Shown piece after piece: positions 50,901-58,484 of a stretch of DNA of 64,000 nucleotides (position 1 is its first letter; the number at the start of each line of letters is the position of its first letter). The translations under genes and the position numbers were made by a program. Under the pieces are notes generated by a model. The model did not search any database, had not been told where the DNA came from, and saw nothing but the letters and a program-made list of their open reading frames with translations. The DNA comes from Paenibacillus tyrphae. Lineage in GTDB: Bacteria > Bacillota > Bacilli > Paenibacillales > NBRC-103111. The DNA lies in assembly GCF_024158745.1 (NCBI RefSeq), contig NZ_JAMZAW010000027.1, positions 1 through 64,000 on the forward strand, in the 5' to 3' direction.

Positions 50901-50979
50901 CCAGGTGTTTTCCCGAAAGGTGACCGATCAGATTAAGCGGATGATTGAGGTTAGCAGAAACCCTGGTGCAATGCACTGA
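47962..50979 (+). CDS. WG-repeat protein with helical middle and C-terminal SMI1/KNR4-like domain
   Basis: This 1005-aa protein starts at ATG 47962 (GAGGAGAG at 47948-47955); the longer open frame from 47821 overlaps the LysR gene. Residues 1-340 are about eight WG beta-hairpin repeats (K-W-G-Y-L-D-Q-N-G-R-W, L-W-G-Y-V-D-L-N-G-E-I, L-W-G-L-I-D-T-Q-G-E-W). A region of mixed character follows, then a very acidic stretch near 570-600 (Y-D-E-E-D-D-E-S-E), a helical TPR-like part, and from about 845 a SMI1/KNR4-type domain (A-E-E-E-L-G-F-A-L-P-D-A-L-R-Q-F-M). There is no signal peptide. SMI1/KNR4 domains often act as immunity proteins against polymorphic toxins, and WG repeats bind partner proteins, but no toxin gene is adjacent. 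It may be a cytosolic regulatory or immunity protein. Confidence 0.75.
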   Translation: MTENSNVFHPPYVVRFPFEKLRGLRNALIDVNGNLVREPNLLKVHNFTPNGKGGYITAAQDLNEKWGYLDQNGRWLIEPILEDARIFGEEGMARFKKEGLWGYVDLNGEIKIQPQFEDALPFNAGLAAVRWHNGYAYINGTGQVVIEGPFAEAGFFSPIGLAAVKKQGSSACGIINMKGEMVIAPQFADVSMYTSDGIAPARKGKLWGLIDTQGEWIVQPTYSRIEEFNEEGLAFFSDYTDMMNIRKGYLNTKGEVVVEGTSISDQMVCGLVKEDVPYGGGIGFFDRTGTMVIPPQYAWADPFHECGASVVLLKDKWGILTMDGQFREMPYVEPLTDHEGWVLGFYGGKGMAPFLIGQGEVVYVDAAGREVCRLRVEETENPQERVLRLLNAEGRIVWQNEGEQDTFCVESPFLCKQPAQHFEDIQYWKGDITAAAQALLDAEPRDFYPYGQYERDVYDLSEEDEDEIDEYKKRGAIEVLAGTYVSEEHYGHYPFLGEWERKTFEQYFTAIADRLSDSFGDPLPDASIMLRWGDNNISKVWEVNGKYLVLEWFTEYGDGDFVHRLWLAAGCKEDLEYDEEDDESEYGTNEEETQENDKTFDLDQFEKLVKEAEAHMDAGEHEEVLDLAFQMEELASDSTDVDVTDMSWIYDCKRNALYSLGRVEEALETCREATAYISPRMLFNYRPEPRQTLRACHNMLARELMEHAASKEECLTAWEHVKACFKTVKPNEGEAVLEYFYDTRALVLLKLSEFDPTEQAKAFAFLQRMQTMGSPYLRDEPRLAKAINSVEYQAFLKSSHEVDREYVQAPAQETAMEAVTRYHKAYETFSQFNSQVEKEFGPILSLSFREEMIAKAEEELGFALPDALRQFMLVPGLVHGLYPELVPPMKIQGMFSLISDVWGVRREFEERLTQKELYWLEVHCQICGLSQMDDHSQEYMYFTPGKGFGTFIYTRDDWDKFEADVLRPLLVQEIPVETFDQVFSRKVTDQIKRMIEVSRNPGAMH

Positions 50980-50983
50980 TCGT

Positions 50984-51041
50984 ATCCCCTCTAAGTAGAC
51001 CGTAAAGGATAAGTCCTTACTGTTTGCTTGGAGGGGATTTT
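50984..51041 (+). terminator. Long hairpin terminator
   Basis: ATCCCCTC at 50984-50991 pairs with GAGGGGAT at 51031-51038, with further paired segments inside (GTAAAGGA with TCCTTAC). TTTT follows the outer arm. It is 5 bases after the WG-repeat gene stop. Confidence 0.75.
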
Positions 51042-51062
51042 CTGTCCTGTCAAATGAAAGTA

Positions 51063-51090
51063 TTGACATTACTACGAAAACGTATTAAAT
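51063..51090 (+). promoter_or_regulatory. Predicted promoter of the small membrane protein gene
   Basis: TTGACA at 51063-51068 and TTAAAT at 51085-51090 are 16 bases apart, and operator copy 1 fills the spacer. The start codon is about 110 bases downstream, leaving a leader with two more operator copies. Confidence 0.5.
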
Positions 51091-51165
51091 TGAGTTCAGA
51101 CATATATTACGATTTCGTAGTAAATCGGACTTTCTTTTTTACACATTTACTACGAATTCGTACTA
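51070..51165. promoter_or_regulatory. Three copies of an 18-bp palindromic operator
   Basis: Copies at 51070-51087, 51105-51122 and 51148-51165 share the pattern TA(C/T)TACG-N4-CGTANTA. The third is almost fully symmetric (TACTACGAATTCGTACTA). The start-to-start spacings are 35 and 43 bases. The first copy lies between a -35 and a -10 hexamer. The symmetry and length suit a TetR or MarR dimer. The regulator is not next to the sites within this window. Confidence 0.8.
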
Positions 51166-51201
51166 AAAGAACTGTGGGCATAAAAAAGGAGGGGGATTTA
51201 C

Positions 51202-51588
51202 ATGGATTGGCAAGACGCAGCCTTGGTGATAGCTGGGCTTATCGGAAGTGGCGTGGCGGTGATTCACGGGAGTCTGACCCAACGGCTCATGATCAGGCCG
51301 TTGGCGAAGTCTGCTCTAGCCGACGAGCTAACGTTAGTCAAAAAGCTCGTGCCGTCACTCTTGCAATTCAGTACGTTCAACTGGTTTCTCGGCGGTCTAG
51401 CCTTGATCGCTTCTGCGCTCTGGTTCGAGCAGGACGTAAGGCTTGCGATTAGCCTGCTCGTCGGCAGTTCCTACCTGTATGGCGCTCTCGTCAACCTTTT
51501 GGCGTCACGCGGCCGTCATCCCGGCTGGATGCTTTACGCGGTTGCGCTCGGCTTGATCGCCTTCGGCGTCAGCGGATCCGGCGGTTGA
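51202..51588 (+). CDS. Small four-helix membrane protein of unknown function
   Basis: This 128-aa protein starts at ATG 51202 behind AGGAGGGGG; the longer frame from 51024 runs in another frame through the operators. Four hydrophobic segments are visible: around residues 7-24, 53-75, 80-101 and 108-125. I do not recognise the family. It is transcribed alone and preceded by three copies of one palindromic operator, so it is tightly regulated by a TetR/MarR-like protein. Proteins of this size and layout often accompany efflux or stress systems, but no function can be assigned. Confidence 0.75.
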   Translation: MDWQDAALVIAGLIGSGVAVIHGSLTQRLMIRPLAKSALADELTLVKKLVPSLLQFSTFNWFLGGLALIASALWFEQDVRLAISLLVGSSYLYGALVNLLASRGRHPGWMLYAVALGLIAFGVSGSGG

Positions 51589-51709
51589 GGCGACTTTTGA
51601 TGAGAAGGGAGGGAAGGACGACCCGGGCTTCGCCATATTGATCCGACAGCTTGCCTGTTACGAGGCGAATGACCATAAGTGATGCGGAACAAGCGAGGAA
51701 GAGTCCGGG

Positions 51710-51760
51710 GCACCGAGATCGATTTCCGCCAAGAATCGATTTATCCCTTATTCTCGGTGC
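51710..51760. terminator. Hairpin between convergent genes
   Basis: GCACCGAG at 51710-51717 pairs with CTCGGTGC at 51753-51760, and inner ATCGATTT/AATCGAT segments extend the stem. It lies between the small membrane protein gene and the convergent DJ-1 gene and is probably a shared terminator. Confidence 0.55.
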
Positions 51761-51800
51761 TTCCCAGAGCTGTGCAAATCAGTGAAGCATATTGGGTTCC

Positions 51801-52610
51801 TTACATAGCAGCAGCCGGTTGTACTTCTTTAGAAGCTTCCTGACTCGTCGTAAAGTCGATCGGCGTAACGCCTTCCGCTCGCCACACCGTGCCTCTTCGC
51901 TCGTACTCGAATAACTTTTCGACGGCATTCGCGATTTGAGGCCCTAGCTCACGCTCAACCAAATACAAGGCCACGTCAAGTCCTGAAGTCACGCCTCCGC
52001 CGCTCACGAGGCGAGGACCGTCTACAACGACTCTTGCCTCAACCGGAATTGCGCCGGCGGCTTTTAACGCAGCCATGCCCATATGGTTTGTTACGGCATG
52101 TCTATCTTTCAACAAACCTTTTATAGCAAGCAGTAAGGAGCCTCCACATACGGTAGCCACAGTGACTTCCTTATTGTCAACAGCTTGCTTCATCAAATCC
52201 GGTAAGCCTGTCTTCATGGCCTGCCCTAATATATTCGGGATGGCATCTTCCGAATTTCCCGCCGGCTTACCCGCAGCTCCAGGCACCAAAATAATTCCCG
52301 GACGATTCGGATCTAATGCCGCTTGCGCTTCGAGGGCGGGCCCATTCATACCGCTCGGGACAGAACGCTTGCCTTCTGCGGATACCATTTCCAGCGTAAC
52401 AGCTCCTCCCGAGTACATTCCCGCAGCAGCGAATACTTCATATGGCGCCAAGGCGTCCATCAGATCGAAACCATCGAATAAAACGATTTGAACATGCACA
52501 CTTTTGTCCTTGGACGTATCATGATTCCCGCTTGTTTGCGCATTTGCCGCAGGGGCAACCAGACTTAGCACTAGGACAAGCGACAGGAGCAATCCAAAAA
52601 AATTTTTCAT
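51801..52610 (-). CDS. Secreted DJ-1/PfpI family protein
   Basis: This 269-aa protein begins with a clear signal peptide (M-K-N-F-F, then a hydrophobic core, then A-A-N-A-Q near 25). The rest is a DJ-1/PfpI (class I glutamine amidotransferase-like) domain: V-Q-I-V-L-F-D-G-F-D-L-M-D near 40, the nucleophile-elbow cysteine in V-A-T-V-C-G-G-S near 155, and S-G-G-G-V-T-S-G-L-D near 210. The arrangement is that of isonitrile-hydratase-like and AraC-associated PfpI proteins. It is the third gene of a minus-strand operon with a paralogue at 53351-54436. Being exported makes it unlike the cytosolic paralogue. The reaction is unknown. Confidence 0.85.
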   Translation of the reverse strand: MKNFFGLLLSLVLVLSLVAPAANAQTSGNHDTSKDKSVHVQIVLFDGFDLMDALAPYEVFAAAGMYSGGAVTLEMVSAEGKRSVPSGMNGPALEAQAALDPNRPGIILVPGAAGKPAGNSEDAIPNILGQAMKTGLPDLMKQAVDNKEVTVATVCGGSLLLAIKGLLKDRHAVTNHMGMAALKAAGAIPVEARVVVDGPRLVSGGGVTSGLDVALYLVERELGPQIANAVEKLFEYERRGTVWRAEGVTPIDFTTSQEASKEVQPAAAM

Positions 52611-52649
52611 CCTTAACCATTCCTTTCGCTTGGAGGTGGGTGGACTACC

Positions 52650-53300
52650 TCATTTATGGGGAACCGCAGCTTCTCCGGATGAACCGTTCATTCTAATGAT
52701 GACGTCAGGAATGACCAGCAGAAGCACAATGGAGCCGTAAACGCCAATGGTATAGCTGGTAGCGTAAGCAAGACCGAAACCCTGATGAAACAGGAAGGTG
52801 ATAAGATGAATGAACAAGTTCGTAAAACAAAAAGCGTAGCTTCGGATCATCCAGTTTCGGTGCTGGATGATCCGTTTCATTTTGATTTGGACGAGCGCCA
52901 TGATAGTGATAAACAGCCATATAATATTCAGTGCATTGAACCCCATACTGCTTATTTTTCCTCCGGTGGCGTAAGGCGCCATGTATCCGGAAGTCAGCAC
53001 GACAAGAAGTACGGACACGAAGTAAACGTAGCCGTTGATGCGATGGAACTTGCGGTTTTTTTCCAAGATTCGGTTGGAAAAGTTGAGCAGCCCCGCCGCC
53101 ATGGCGATGCAGGCAAATGCAACATGAACGTACATCACATTTAACCAAACCGGGAGATTAAGCTCCCGCTTGAGTCCGGTTTTATGGCTTAAAAAACCCT
53201 CGGCTCCGGGATCGATGATATAATTGTCCACCAAGGCGTAGAGGATAAATAAAATCGTGACACAGGCCAAAAGGCCGGATAATATGTTCCGTTTCTTCAT
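52650..53300 (-). CDS. DUF2306-like integral membrane protein
   Basis: This 216-aa protein has about six hydrophobic segments. The conserved H-R-x-N-G-Y-x-Y (near 87) and the later H-R-N-W-M-I-R-S-Y (near 147) are typical of DUF2306-type membrane proteins, where paired histidines may bind haem; that is inference. It lies 50 bases downstream of one DJ-1 gene and 39 bases upstream of another, so the three genes form one operon. Confidence 0.75.
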   Translation of the reverse strand: MKKRNILSGLLACVTILFILYALVDNYIIDPGAEGFLSHKTGLKRELNLPVWLNVMYVHVAFACIAMAAGLLNFSNRILEKNRKFHRINGYVYFVSVLLVVLTSGYMAPYATGGKISSMGFNALNIIWLFITIMALVQIKMKRIIQHRNWMIRSYAFCFTNLFIHLITFLFHQGFGLAYATSYTIGVYGSIVLLLVIPDVIIRMNGSSGEAAVPHK

Positions 53301-53350
53301 GTGATCCGAACCCCCGCGGCTCCATATTTATGACCAATACACAGTTCCGG

Positions 53351-54436
53351 TCAGGAAACGCGATTTCCTGTTAATTTGGATGCCGGCAGCATGCCAGCCT
53401 TGGCGATTCCGGTCATGCGATCTCCGTCAGCGGCAACTTCGAATTTCAGATTCAAGCGCATCGGTTTCGTGATTTGCAGCGACCAAGTAAGCTTGTTATC
53501 CAGAAGGACGGGGTTCAACAACGCTACCGTCTCATTCCCTTGAGTGGCCTTACCTTGGATCACCCCATTCCTTGTTGAGATGGAGAGCTTAACCTGCAGT
53601 TTCCCAACTGGCGTAGCGATTGTCGTATCCCAATCGCCTTCGAAGACGGATGCCTCTGTGAGTTTGTTATCCGGAGTACCATAAATCATGGGTGCTTTGT
53701 CCGCCGCGATGTTCGATTCGTCGCCTGTCCATGTTTTTGGACGGACAGGTGCCATTCCTGCTGCTCTCCAAACCGTCCCCCTCCGTTCAAATTCAAACAA
53801 CTGTTCTACGGCGTGAGCGATACGCGGTCCAAGCTCACGTTCCACTAGATACAGCGCTACATCGAGTCCCGAAGTTACGCCGCCGCCGCTAACCAAGTTG
53901 CCATCGTCCACGACGCGCGCCGAGACGGGAATGGCTCCGGTTGCTTCAAGTACATTCATGCCCAGATGATGTGTTACCGCCGGTCTGCCTTCCAAGAGCC
54001 CTCCCATGGCCAGCAGCAGGGAGCCGCCACATACAGTGGCGACTACGATGTCTTTTTGCCCGAGTGCCTGCCTAATCATATCGGTCAATTCCGTGTTCAT
54101 GGCCCGGGCCAGAATAGCCGGTATGGAATCGGGGCCATCTCCTTCAACGTCACCCGCTGCGCCGGGCACGAGAATGATACCCGCACGTTCCGGCTTCAAT
54201 CTGCCGCTTGCTTCAATTTTTAATCCATTGATGCCGCTAGTCACGGCCTTCGGCCCTTCGGCGGTGACGAATTCTACGCTTAACGCGTTTTCAGCATTCA
54301 TCGCAGCGGCGCAAAAAACTTCGTAAGGTGCAATGGCATCCAGAAGGTCGAAGCCGTCAAAAAGTACAATTTGAACCGTTAACATCAGTAAATCTTCATC
54401 CTCCTCGTATTCAAAGTAGTTGAATACCTCCTTCAT
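53351..54436 (-). CDS. DJ-1/PfpI family protein with an extra C-terminal beta domain
   Basis: The frame gives 361 aa from the ATG complementary to 54434-54436; the downstream in-frame ATG near 54385 (M-L-T-V-Q-I-V-L-F-D-G) fits the family's usual start better, but neither has an ideally spaced binding site. The first 240 residues are a DJ-1/PfpI domain (cysteine in V-A-T-V-C-G-G-S, then S-G-G-G-V-T-S-G-L-D) closely similar to 51801-52610. The last 110 residues (F-E-G-D-W-D-T-T-I-A-T-P-V-G-K-L, ending in K-L-T-G-N-R-V-S) form a separate beta-rich domain of unknown role. There is no signal peptide. It is the first gene of the minus-strand operon, divergent from a two-component system that may regulate it. 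Confidence 0.8.
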   Translation of the reverse strand: MKEVFNYFEYEEDEDLLMLTVQIVLFDGFDLLDAIAPYEVFCAAAMNAENALSVEFVTAEGPKAVTSGINGLKIEASGRLKPERAGIILVPGAAGDVEGDGPDSIPAILARAMNTELTDMIRQALGQKDIVVATVCGGSLLLAMGGLLEGRPAVTHHLGMNVLEATGAIPVSARVVDDGNLVSGGGVTSGLDVALYLVERELGPRIAHAVEQLFEFERRGTVWRAAGMAPVRPKTWTGDESNIAADKAPMIYGTPDNKLTEASVFEGDWDTTIATPVGKLQVKLSISTRNGVIQGKATQGNETVALLNPVLLDNKLTWSLQITKPMRLNLKFEVAADGDRMTGIAKAGMLPASKLTGNRVS

Positions 54437-54635
54437 CCGTTTGTTTCTGCGTAGGACGATTATTACCCGCGGTATTTGCCGTCCGTGTTCGCAAGAAGAA
54501 GTTTAACAAATGAATATCTCAAACGAAGCTGTAAAAAGGTAACAAAACAATAACAATCGATCACAAATCAGGTGGTTACGTTAGTTTCTTGCGGGAAACA
54601 TGATAAACTGGAATTCAAACAAAGGTGGGATATTC

Positions 54636-55322
54636 ATGAGCGAAGCAAATACGATACTGGTTGTGGACGATGATCCAAGTATTGTCGAACTATTGAGTGA
54701 CTTTTTAGAGTATGAAAACTTTCACGTGATAACCGCTTGTGATACCGCTCAAGCGTGGGCCGTGTTCCAGCAGAATTCCATTCATTGTATTATTCTTGAC
54801 ATCATGATGCCGGGACAAAACGGATTTGAGTTATGTCGCCGGATTCGGGAGGAAAGCAACGTTCCGATCCTTTTCTTGAGCGCACGCAGCGATGATGTGG
54901 ACAAGATTCGAGGGTTGACGCTCGGCGGCGATGATTATATCGTCAAATCCGCTTCACCCGGCGAGATCATAGCCAGGGTAAAAGCGGTATTGCGGCGTTC
55001 CGCTTCTTCGCATCAAACGGAGGGAAGGATCCTGGATTTTGGCCGCATCAAGCTAAATCTGTCCACAAGAGAAGTGACAGTGGATGGGAGGAATGTAACG
55101 CTCACGCCGAGGGAATACGAGTTGCTGCGATTATTTGCCGAACATCCCAGACATGTTTTTACCTATCAACAATTACTTGCAAAATTTTGGGATGGGGTAG
55201 GCGATAAGCATACGATCCGGGTGCATCTCGGTCGACTTCGCGAAAAAATCGAAACCGATCCGAACCATCCACAATACCTGGTTAATGTATGGGGAGTAGG
55301 GTATCGCTTCGAGGGAGGATAA
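54636..55322 (+). CDS. OmpR/PhoB-type response regulator
   Basis: This 228-aa protein starts at ATG 54636 (AAAGGTGGG upstream); ATG 54600 adds a 12-residue tail without a site. The receiver domain has the acidic pair D-D-D near 11-13, the phospho-aspartate in I-I-L-D-I-M-M-P near 55, and lysine in I-V-K near 105. The C-terminal winged helix matches OmpR (L-T-P-R-E-Y-E-L-L-R-L-F, then G-V-G-Y-R-F). One base separates it from the kinase gene, so they are co-translated. The target may be the divergent DJ-1 operon. Confidence 0.95.
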   Translation: MSEANTILVVDDDPSIVELLSDFLEYENFHVITACDTAQAWAVFQQNSIHCIILDIMMPGQNGFELCRRIREESNVPILFLSARSDDVDKIRGLTLGGDDYIVKSASPGEIIARVKAVLRRSASSHQTEGRILDFGRIKLNLSTREVTVDGRNVTLTPREYELLRLFAEHPRHVFTYQQLLAKFWDGVGDKHTIRVHLGRLREKIETDPNHPQYLVNVWGVGYRFEGG

Positions 55323-55323
55323 C

Positions 55324-56655
55324 ATGAGAACGATTCGCATTCGTACGTTTACTCTGCTGTGCTTCTTTTTCATCCAACTGGTGCCGTGGATCTTCTTTGT
55401 TACGGCTCACTTCATGGAGACAAAAACGCTCAGCTTCGCAAAAAAACAACCGCAAGACGAGGTTTTGCAAAGACATTTGACCGACATCACGCACCTGATT
55501 GAAACGAACCCGGACAAATGGAGAGATCCGAATTGGCAAAATCAATTGCATACCCAGTTACAGCAAGCGAACATAGAGGTAGCTATCTTATCTGCGTCAG
55601 ATCAGGAAATTTATCGGTCTAATCCGGAGCACCAACGCACTTTGTCCTCAACCGAACGGTTTTCCGTCATAGAGAACGGTCAATTACTCGGAAAGGTCGT
55701 CATTTACCTGCCGAAGTCCAATACGGTTCAGACGATTTCGGTGTTTATCGGAGTATTGCTTGCTTTCATTATTATCGGTGTTGCCATGCGAAGATTCCTT
55801 CTTAGGCCCCTCGAAAGGATGAGCTTGGCAGCCAGACAAATCGCCGCAGGAGATTGGGATGTGAAGCTGCCTTGGTCCGGGATCACCGAAATCTCTGAAG
55901 TCCGCGACGGATTCGAAGTGATGGTGAAGGGGCTTCAACAATCTTTTCAGAAACAAATGGAATTGGAAGAAGAACGTCGATTCGTGATCGCTGCTGTCGC
56001 GCATGATTTACGGACCCCGTTGTTTGCCTTGCGGGGGTATCTGGATGGTCTGGAGCAAGGAATTGTGCAATCTCCGGAGAAAATAGCTAAATATTTGGCG
56101 GTATGTAAGGAAAAATCGGCGCAATTGGACCGATTGGTAGAGGACCTATTTACATTTACGAAGATGGACTATTTGGAGATGAAGCTTCATCACAAGAAGA
56201 TTGATTTTAAACACCTAATCCAGAAGTCGATTGATAGTCTAAGTCCGCTGGCCCGGCAAAAGCACATCTCGATCTCGAACCATGCTGAAGACGACTGCTT
56301 CATTAGCGGTGACATGCACTTATTGGAACGTTCCATCAATAACCTTTTGGATAATGCGGTCCGGCATACCTCCTCCTATGGTGAAATTGTTGTTCAATGC
56401 TATATAGATCGCGACCAAGTGAAATTTACGATACGTGATACAGGGCCGGGCTTCTCGCCGGAAGAACTGCAACGGGCCTTTGAACCTTTATATCGTGGCG
56501 AAACATCCAGGAATCGTTCAACCGGAGGGAGCGGGTTAGGGTTGACGATTTCACAAAGAATTATTAGGCGTCACGGAGGGGAACTTGCTGCAGGCAACCA
56601 TTCGGAGGGAGGAGCTCTCCTGACGGGTTGGCTACCTGTAAACGGTCCGAACTAA
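55324..56655 (+). CDS. Two-component sensor histidine kinase
   Basis: This 443-aa protein starts at ATG 55324 behind GAGGGAGG. It has a first membrane helix at about 7-27, an extracytoplasmic loop of about 110 residues, a second helix at about 140-160, a HAMP linker, HisKA with A-H-D-L-R-T-P-L near 224 and HATPase boxes (N-N-L-L-D-N-A, D-T-G-P-G-F, G-S-G-L-G-L). It senses an unknown signal outside the membrane and phosphorylates the preceding regulator. Its ligand-binding loop has no domain I recognise. Confidence 0.95.
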   Translation: MRTIRIRTFTLLCFFFIQLVPWIFFVTAHFMETKTLSFAKKQPQDEVLQRHLTDITHLIETNPDKWRDPNWQNQLHTQLQQANIEVAILSASDQEIYRSNPEHQRTLSSTERFSVIENGQLLGKVVIYLPKSNTVQTISVFIGVLLAFIIIGVAMRRFLLRPLERMSLAARQIAAGDWDVKLPWSGITEISEVRDGFEVMVKGLQQSFQKQMELEEERRFVIAAVAHDLRTPLFALRGYLDGLEQGIVQSPEKIAKYLAVCKEKSAQLDRLVEDLFTFTKMDYLEMKLHHKKIDFKHLIQKSIDSLSPLARQKHISISNHAEDDCFISGDMHLLERSINNLLDNAVRHTSSYGEIVVQCYIDRDQVKFTIRDTGPGFSPEELQRAFEPLYRGETSRNRSTGGSGLGLTISQRIIRRHGGELAAGNHSEGGALLTGWLPVNGPN

Positions 56656-56696
56656 AAATTGATCCAAGCTTCACGGATGTTTTTCACCAACTCTAA

Positions 56697-56745
56697 CAGC
56701 CACAAAGGGTTCACGTTAATTCGTGGCTGCGAATATTTTTTACAA
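56697..56745 (+). terminator. Hairpin after the kinase gene
   Basis: CAGCCAC at 56697-56703 pairs with GTGGCTG at 56723-56729, and ATTTTTTAC follows within a few bases. It is a moderate rho-independent terminator for the two-component operon. Confidence 0.55.
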
Positions 56746-56888
56746 TCTAACAATCTAAAATCTAGGATATATGGTATTATGTAGTTGATTTAGAGTGGGA
56801 TGGTTAAAAAAAAAGTAAAATCGGACGATTGGGCTTTCGGGATCGTGTAGTTGTCGTGAACTAAAAAAACGAAGGAGGGGGAAATGAC

Positions 56889-57256
56889 TTGGAAATAATC
56901 GGAAAAGTACTTCTTGGTGCAGTTCTAACGTTTTCGTTGATGTCTGGGGGAGTTTCGGCAGCAATCTCCACAGAGCAGCTTTCAACGGAGAATCAAGAAG
57001 TGAACCGAGCTTTCGCACCGGTTGAGCATTATACATTAAAATTGAACGAAGCCATCAAGTTGAAGACATTGATTTCTATGGGTTTCATAGAATTGATCCA
57101 AGTAGTACGGGTGAAGTATCAATTAGGGGAGATGCGTTTACAGCAAATAATTATTTCACAGGGAAAAAAGTGGGGACGGTAATTGTTGAAGTTTGGGACA
57201 CATATGACGATTGGTACGGGACACCTCCAAAATTAGTTAAAAAAATTTATCGTTAA
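56889..57256 (+). pseudogene. Small secreted protein, frameshifted
   Basis: A TTG at 56889, with GGAGGGGG 8 bases upstream, opens a 97-aa frame with a signal peptide (hydrophobic core L-L-G-A-V-L-T-F, cleavage near V-S-A-A). Past about 57057 this frame no longer looks like protein. A neighbouring frame continues with V-E-D-I-D-F-Y-G-F-H-R-I-D-P-S-S-T-G-E-V and runs to the stop at 57254-57256 with good codon use (ending P-K-L-V-K-K-I-Y-R). One base gained or lost near 57040-57070 restores a single protein of about 120 aa. I do not recognise the family. A tnpB element follows directly after the stop. Confidence 0.55.
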
Positions 57257-57330
57257 GGCTGAGAAGACTCCCTCTTCGATAAGGGGGAGATGAATCAGCA
57301 TCTTTTGTGTATGAATGCGAACATATGTGC

Positions 57331-57336
57331 TATAAT
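57331..57336 (+). promoter_or_regulatory. Extended -10 of the tnpB promoter
   Basis: TGCTATAAT is an extended -10 element, 35 bases before the tnpB start. No matching -35 is evident, as is common with extended -10 promoters. Confidence 0.5.
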
Positions 57337-57370
57337 TATCACAAAATCACCAAAGAAGGTAATTGCTCAC

Positions 57371-58378
57371 ATGTTGCATCATAAAGCTTTTCGCTTTCGC
57401 ATCTACCCTACGGAGGAGCAAACGACGCTGATCCACCAGATGTTTGGATGCGCTCGCTTTGTCTTTAACCACTTCCTTGCGAGGTGGAACGACACCTTCC
57501 AAGAAACAGGTAGAGGCTTGTCTTACCAGACCTGTGCAACTGGGCTGCCAGCGTTGAAAAAGGAAAGGCCTTGGCTCAAGGACGTGGACAGCATTGCTTT
57601 GCAATCCGCCGTTCGCAGCCTGGCAGATGCGATTGCCTGCGATCTGCTGAAACTTCCGAAGCTGGGATGGGTGCGCTTTGCCAAGTCCCGTGAAATCGAA
57701 GGACGGATCTTGTCTGCTACGGTGCGTCGAAACGGCACAGGCAAGTACTTCGTTTCGATCCTGTGTGAAGTAGACATCCAGCCGCTTCCTCACGTTGATA
57801 CCGCCATCGGCATAGACCTCGGCATCAAGTCGTTTGCCGTTTGCAGCAGCGGAGAAAACGCTCTGAGTCCCAAGCACCTGCGCACCTACGAAAAGCAACT
57901 TGCGTTTTGGCAGCGACGTTTGTCTCGTCGACTGAAAGGTGGATCGGGCTATCTAAAAGCGAAGCAAAAAGTCGCTCGCATGCATGAGCGAATCGCTAAC
58001 GCTCGGCAAGACTTTCTACATCAGCTCTCAACCAAGTGGATCCGTGAAAACCAAACGATCTGTCTGGAAGATTTGCAGGTTCTAAGTCTAATGAAAAATC
58101 ACAAGTTAGCAAAGTCCATTGCCGAAGCAAGCTGGTCAACCCTTCGCACGATGCTGGAATATAAAGCAACGTGGTATGGTCGCACGATCAGCATGGTCGC
58201 CAAAAACTATCCAAGCAGTCAGCTTTGTCATGTATGCCAATCGCGCAACCCCGAAGTGAAAAATCTAAACTTGCGAGCGTGGACCTGTTCAGAATGCGGG
58301 ACGCACCATGACCGTGACCACAATGCCAGCATGAACATCTTGCAAGAAGGACTGCGTTTGTTGGCGAAGGCCAACTGA
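57371..58378 (+). CDS. tnpB: TnpB RNA-guided nuclease (IS605 OrfB), internally shortened
   Basis: This 335-aa protein starts at ATG 57371 ([13 protein letters not shown], the usual TnpB opening); upstream starts add unrelated residues. The RuvC triad is present: D149 in G-I-D-L-G, E233 in C-L-E-D-L and D316 in H-D-R-D-H-N-A-S. The zinc site C-x2-C...C-x2-C is intact (C-H-V-C, C-S-E-C). TnpB proteins are usually 370-400 aa. The missing part lies between S-L-A-D-A near 80 and K-L-P-K-L-G-W-V near 90, where other members carry roughly 40 residues with G-x-P-R-F-K-S. The nuclease centre is whole, but loss of that segment could impair omega-RNA or target binding. It normally cuts DNA beside the element's target motif using a guide read from the element's right end. 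Confidence 0.88.
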   Translation: MLHHKAFRFRIYPTEEQTTLIHQMFGCARFVFNHFLARWNDTFQETGRGLSYQTCATGLPALKKERPWLKDVDSIALQSAVRSLADAIACDLLKLPKLGWVRFAKSREIEGRILSATVRRNGTGKYFVSILCEVDIQPLPHVDTAIGIDLGIKSFAVCSSGENALSPKHLRTYEKQLAFWQRRLSRRLKGGSGYLKAKQKVARMHERIANARQDFLHQLSTKWIRENQTICLEDLQVLSLMKNHKLAKSIAEASWSTLRTMLEYKATWYGRTISMVAKNYPSSQLCHVCQSRNPEVKNLNLRAWTCSECGTHHDRDHNASMNILQEGLRLLAKAN

Positions 58379-58379
58379 A

Positions 58380-58484
58380 CTGCGGGAACCGCAGGGATCG
58401 CTTGCTCAAGAAGAGAAGGATGCTTCTCTGTTCGCAAGAATCCCCCACCTCAGTGCCATTAGCGCAGGTGGTGGGAGTGTTCAA
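58380..58484 (+). ncRNA. Probable omega-RNA scaffold at the tnpB right end
   Basis: The sequence after the tnpB stop folds into several short hairpins (CTGCGG with CCGCAG, AGAGAAG with CTTCTCT, and the terminal CCCCCACCT...AGGTGGTGGG) and ends in GTGTTCAA, the arrangement known for omega-RNAs of IS605 elements. The scaffold probably starts inside the tnpB 3' end. The guide would be the host bases right after 58484. Confidence 0.6.

Larger units (their letters stand above)
57262..58484 (+). mobile_element. IS200/IS605-type tnpB-only element
   Basis: A left hairpin (CTCCC at 57268-57272 with GGGAG at 57285-57289), a lone tnpB gene and a right-end hairpin (CCCCCACCT with AGGTGGTGGG, 58442-58475) ending in GTGTTCAA at about 58484 are the parts of an IS605-group element without tnpA. 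The outer limits are judged from resemblance to other such ends, so they may be off by several bases. Without a TnpA the element cannot move itself. Confidence 0.7.

Noticed and set aside
51070-51165. A CRISPR-like repeat array
   Set aside because: The three units are palindromic, unequally spaced and overlap a promoter, which fits operators. No cas gene is present.
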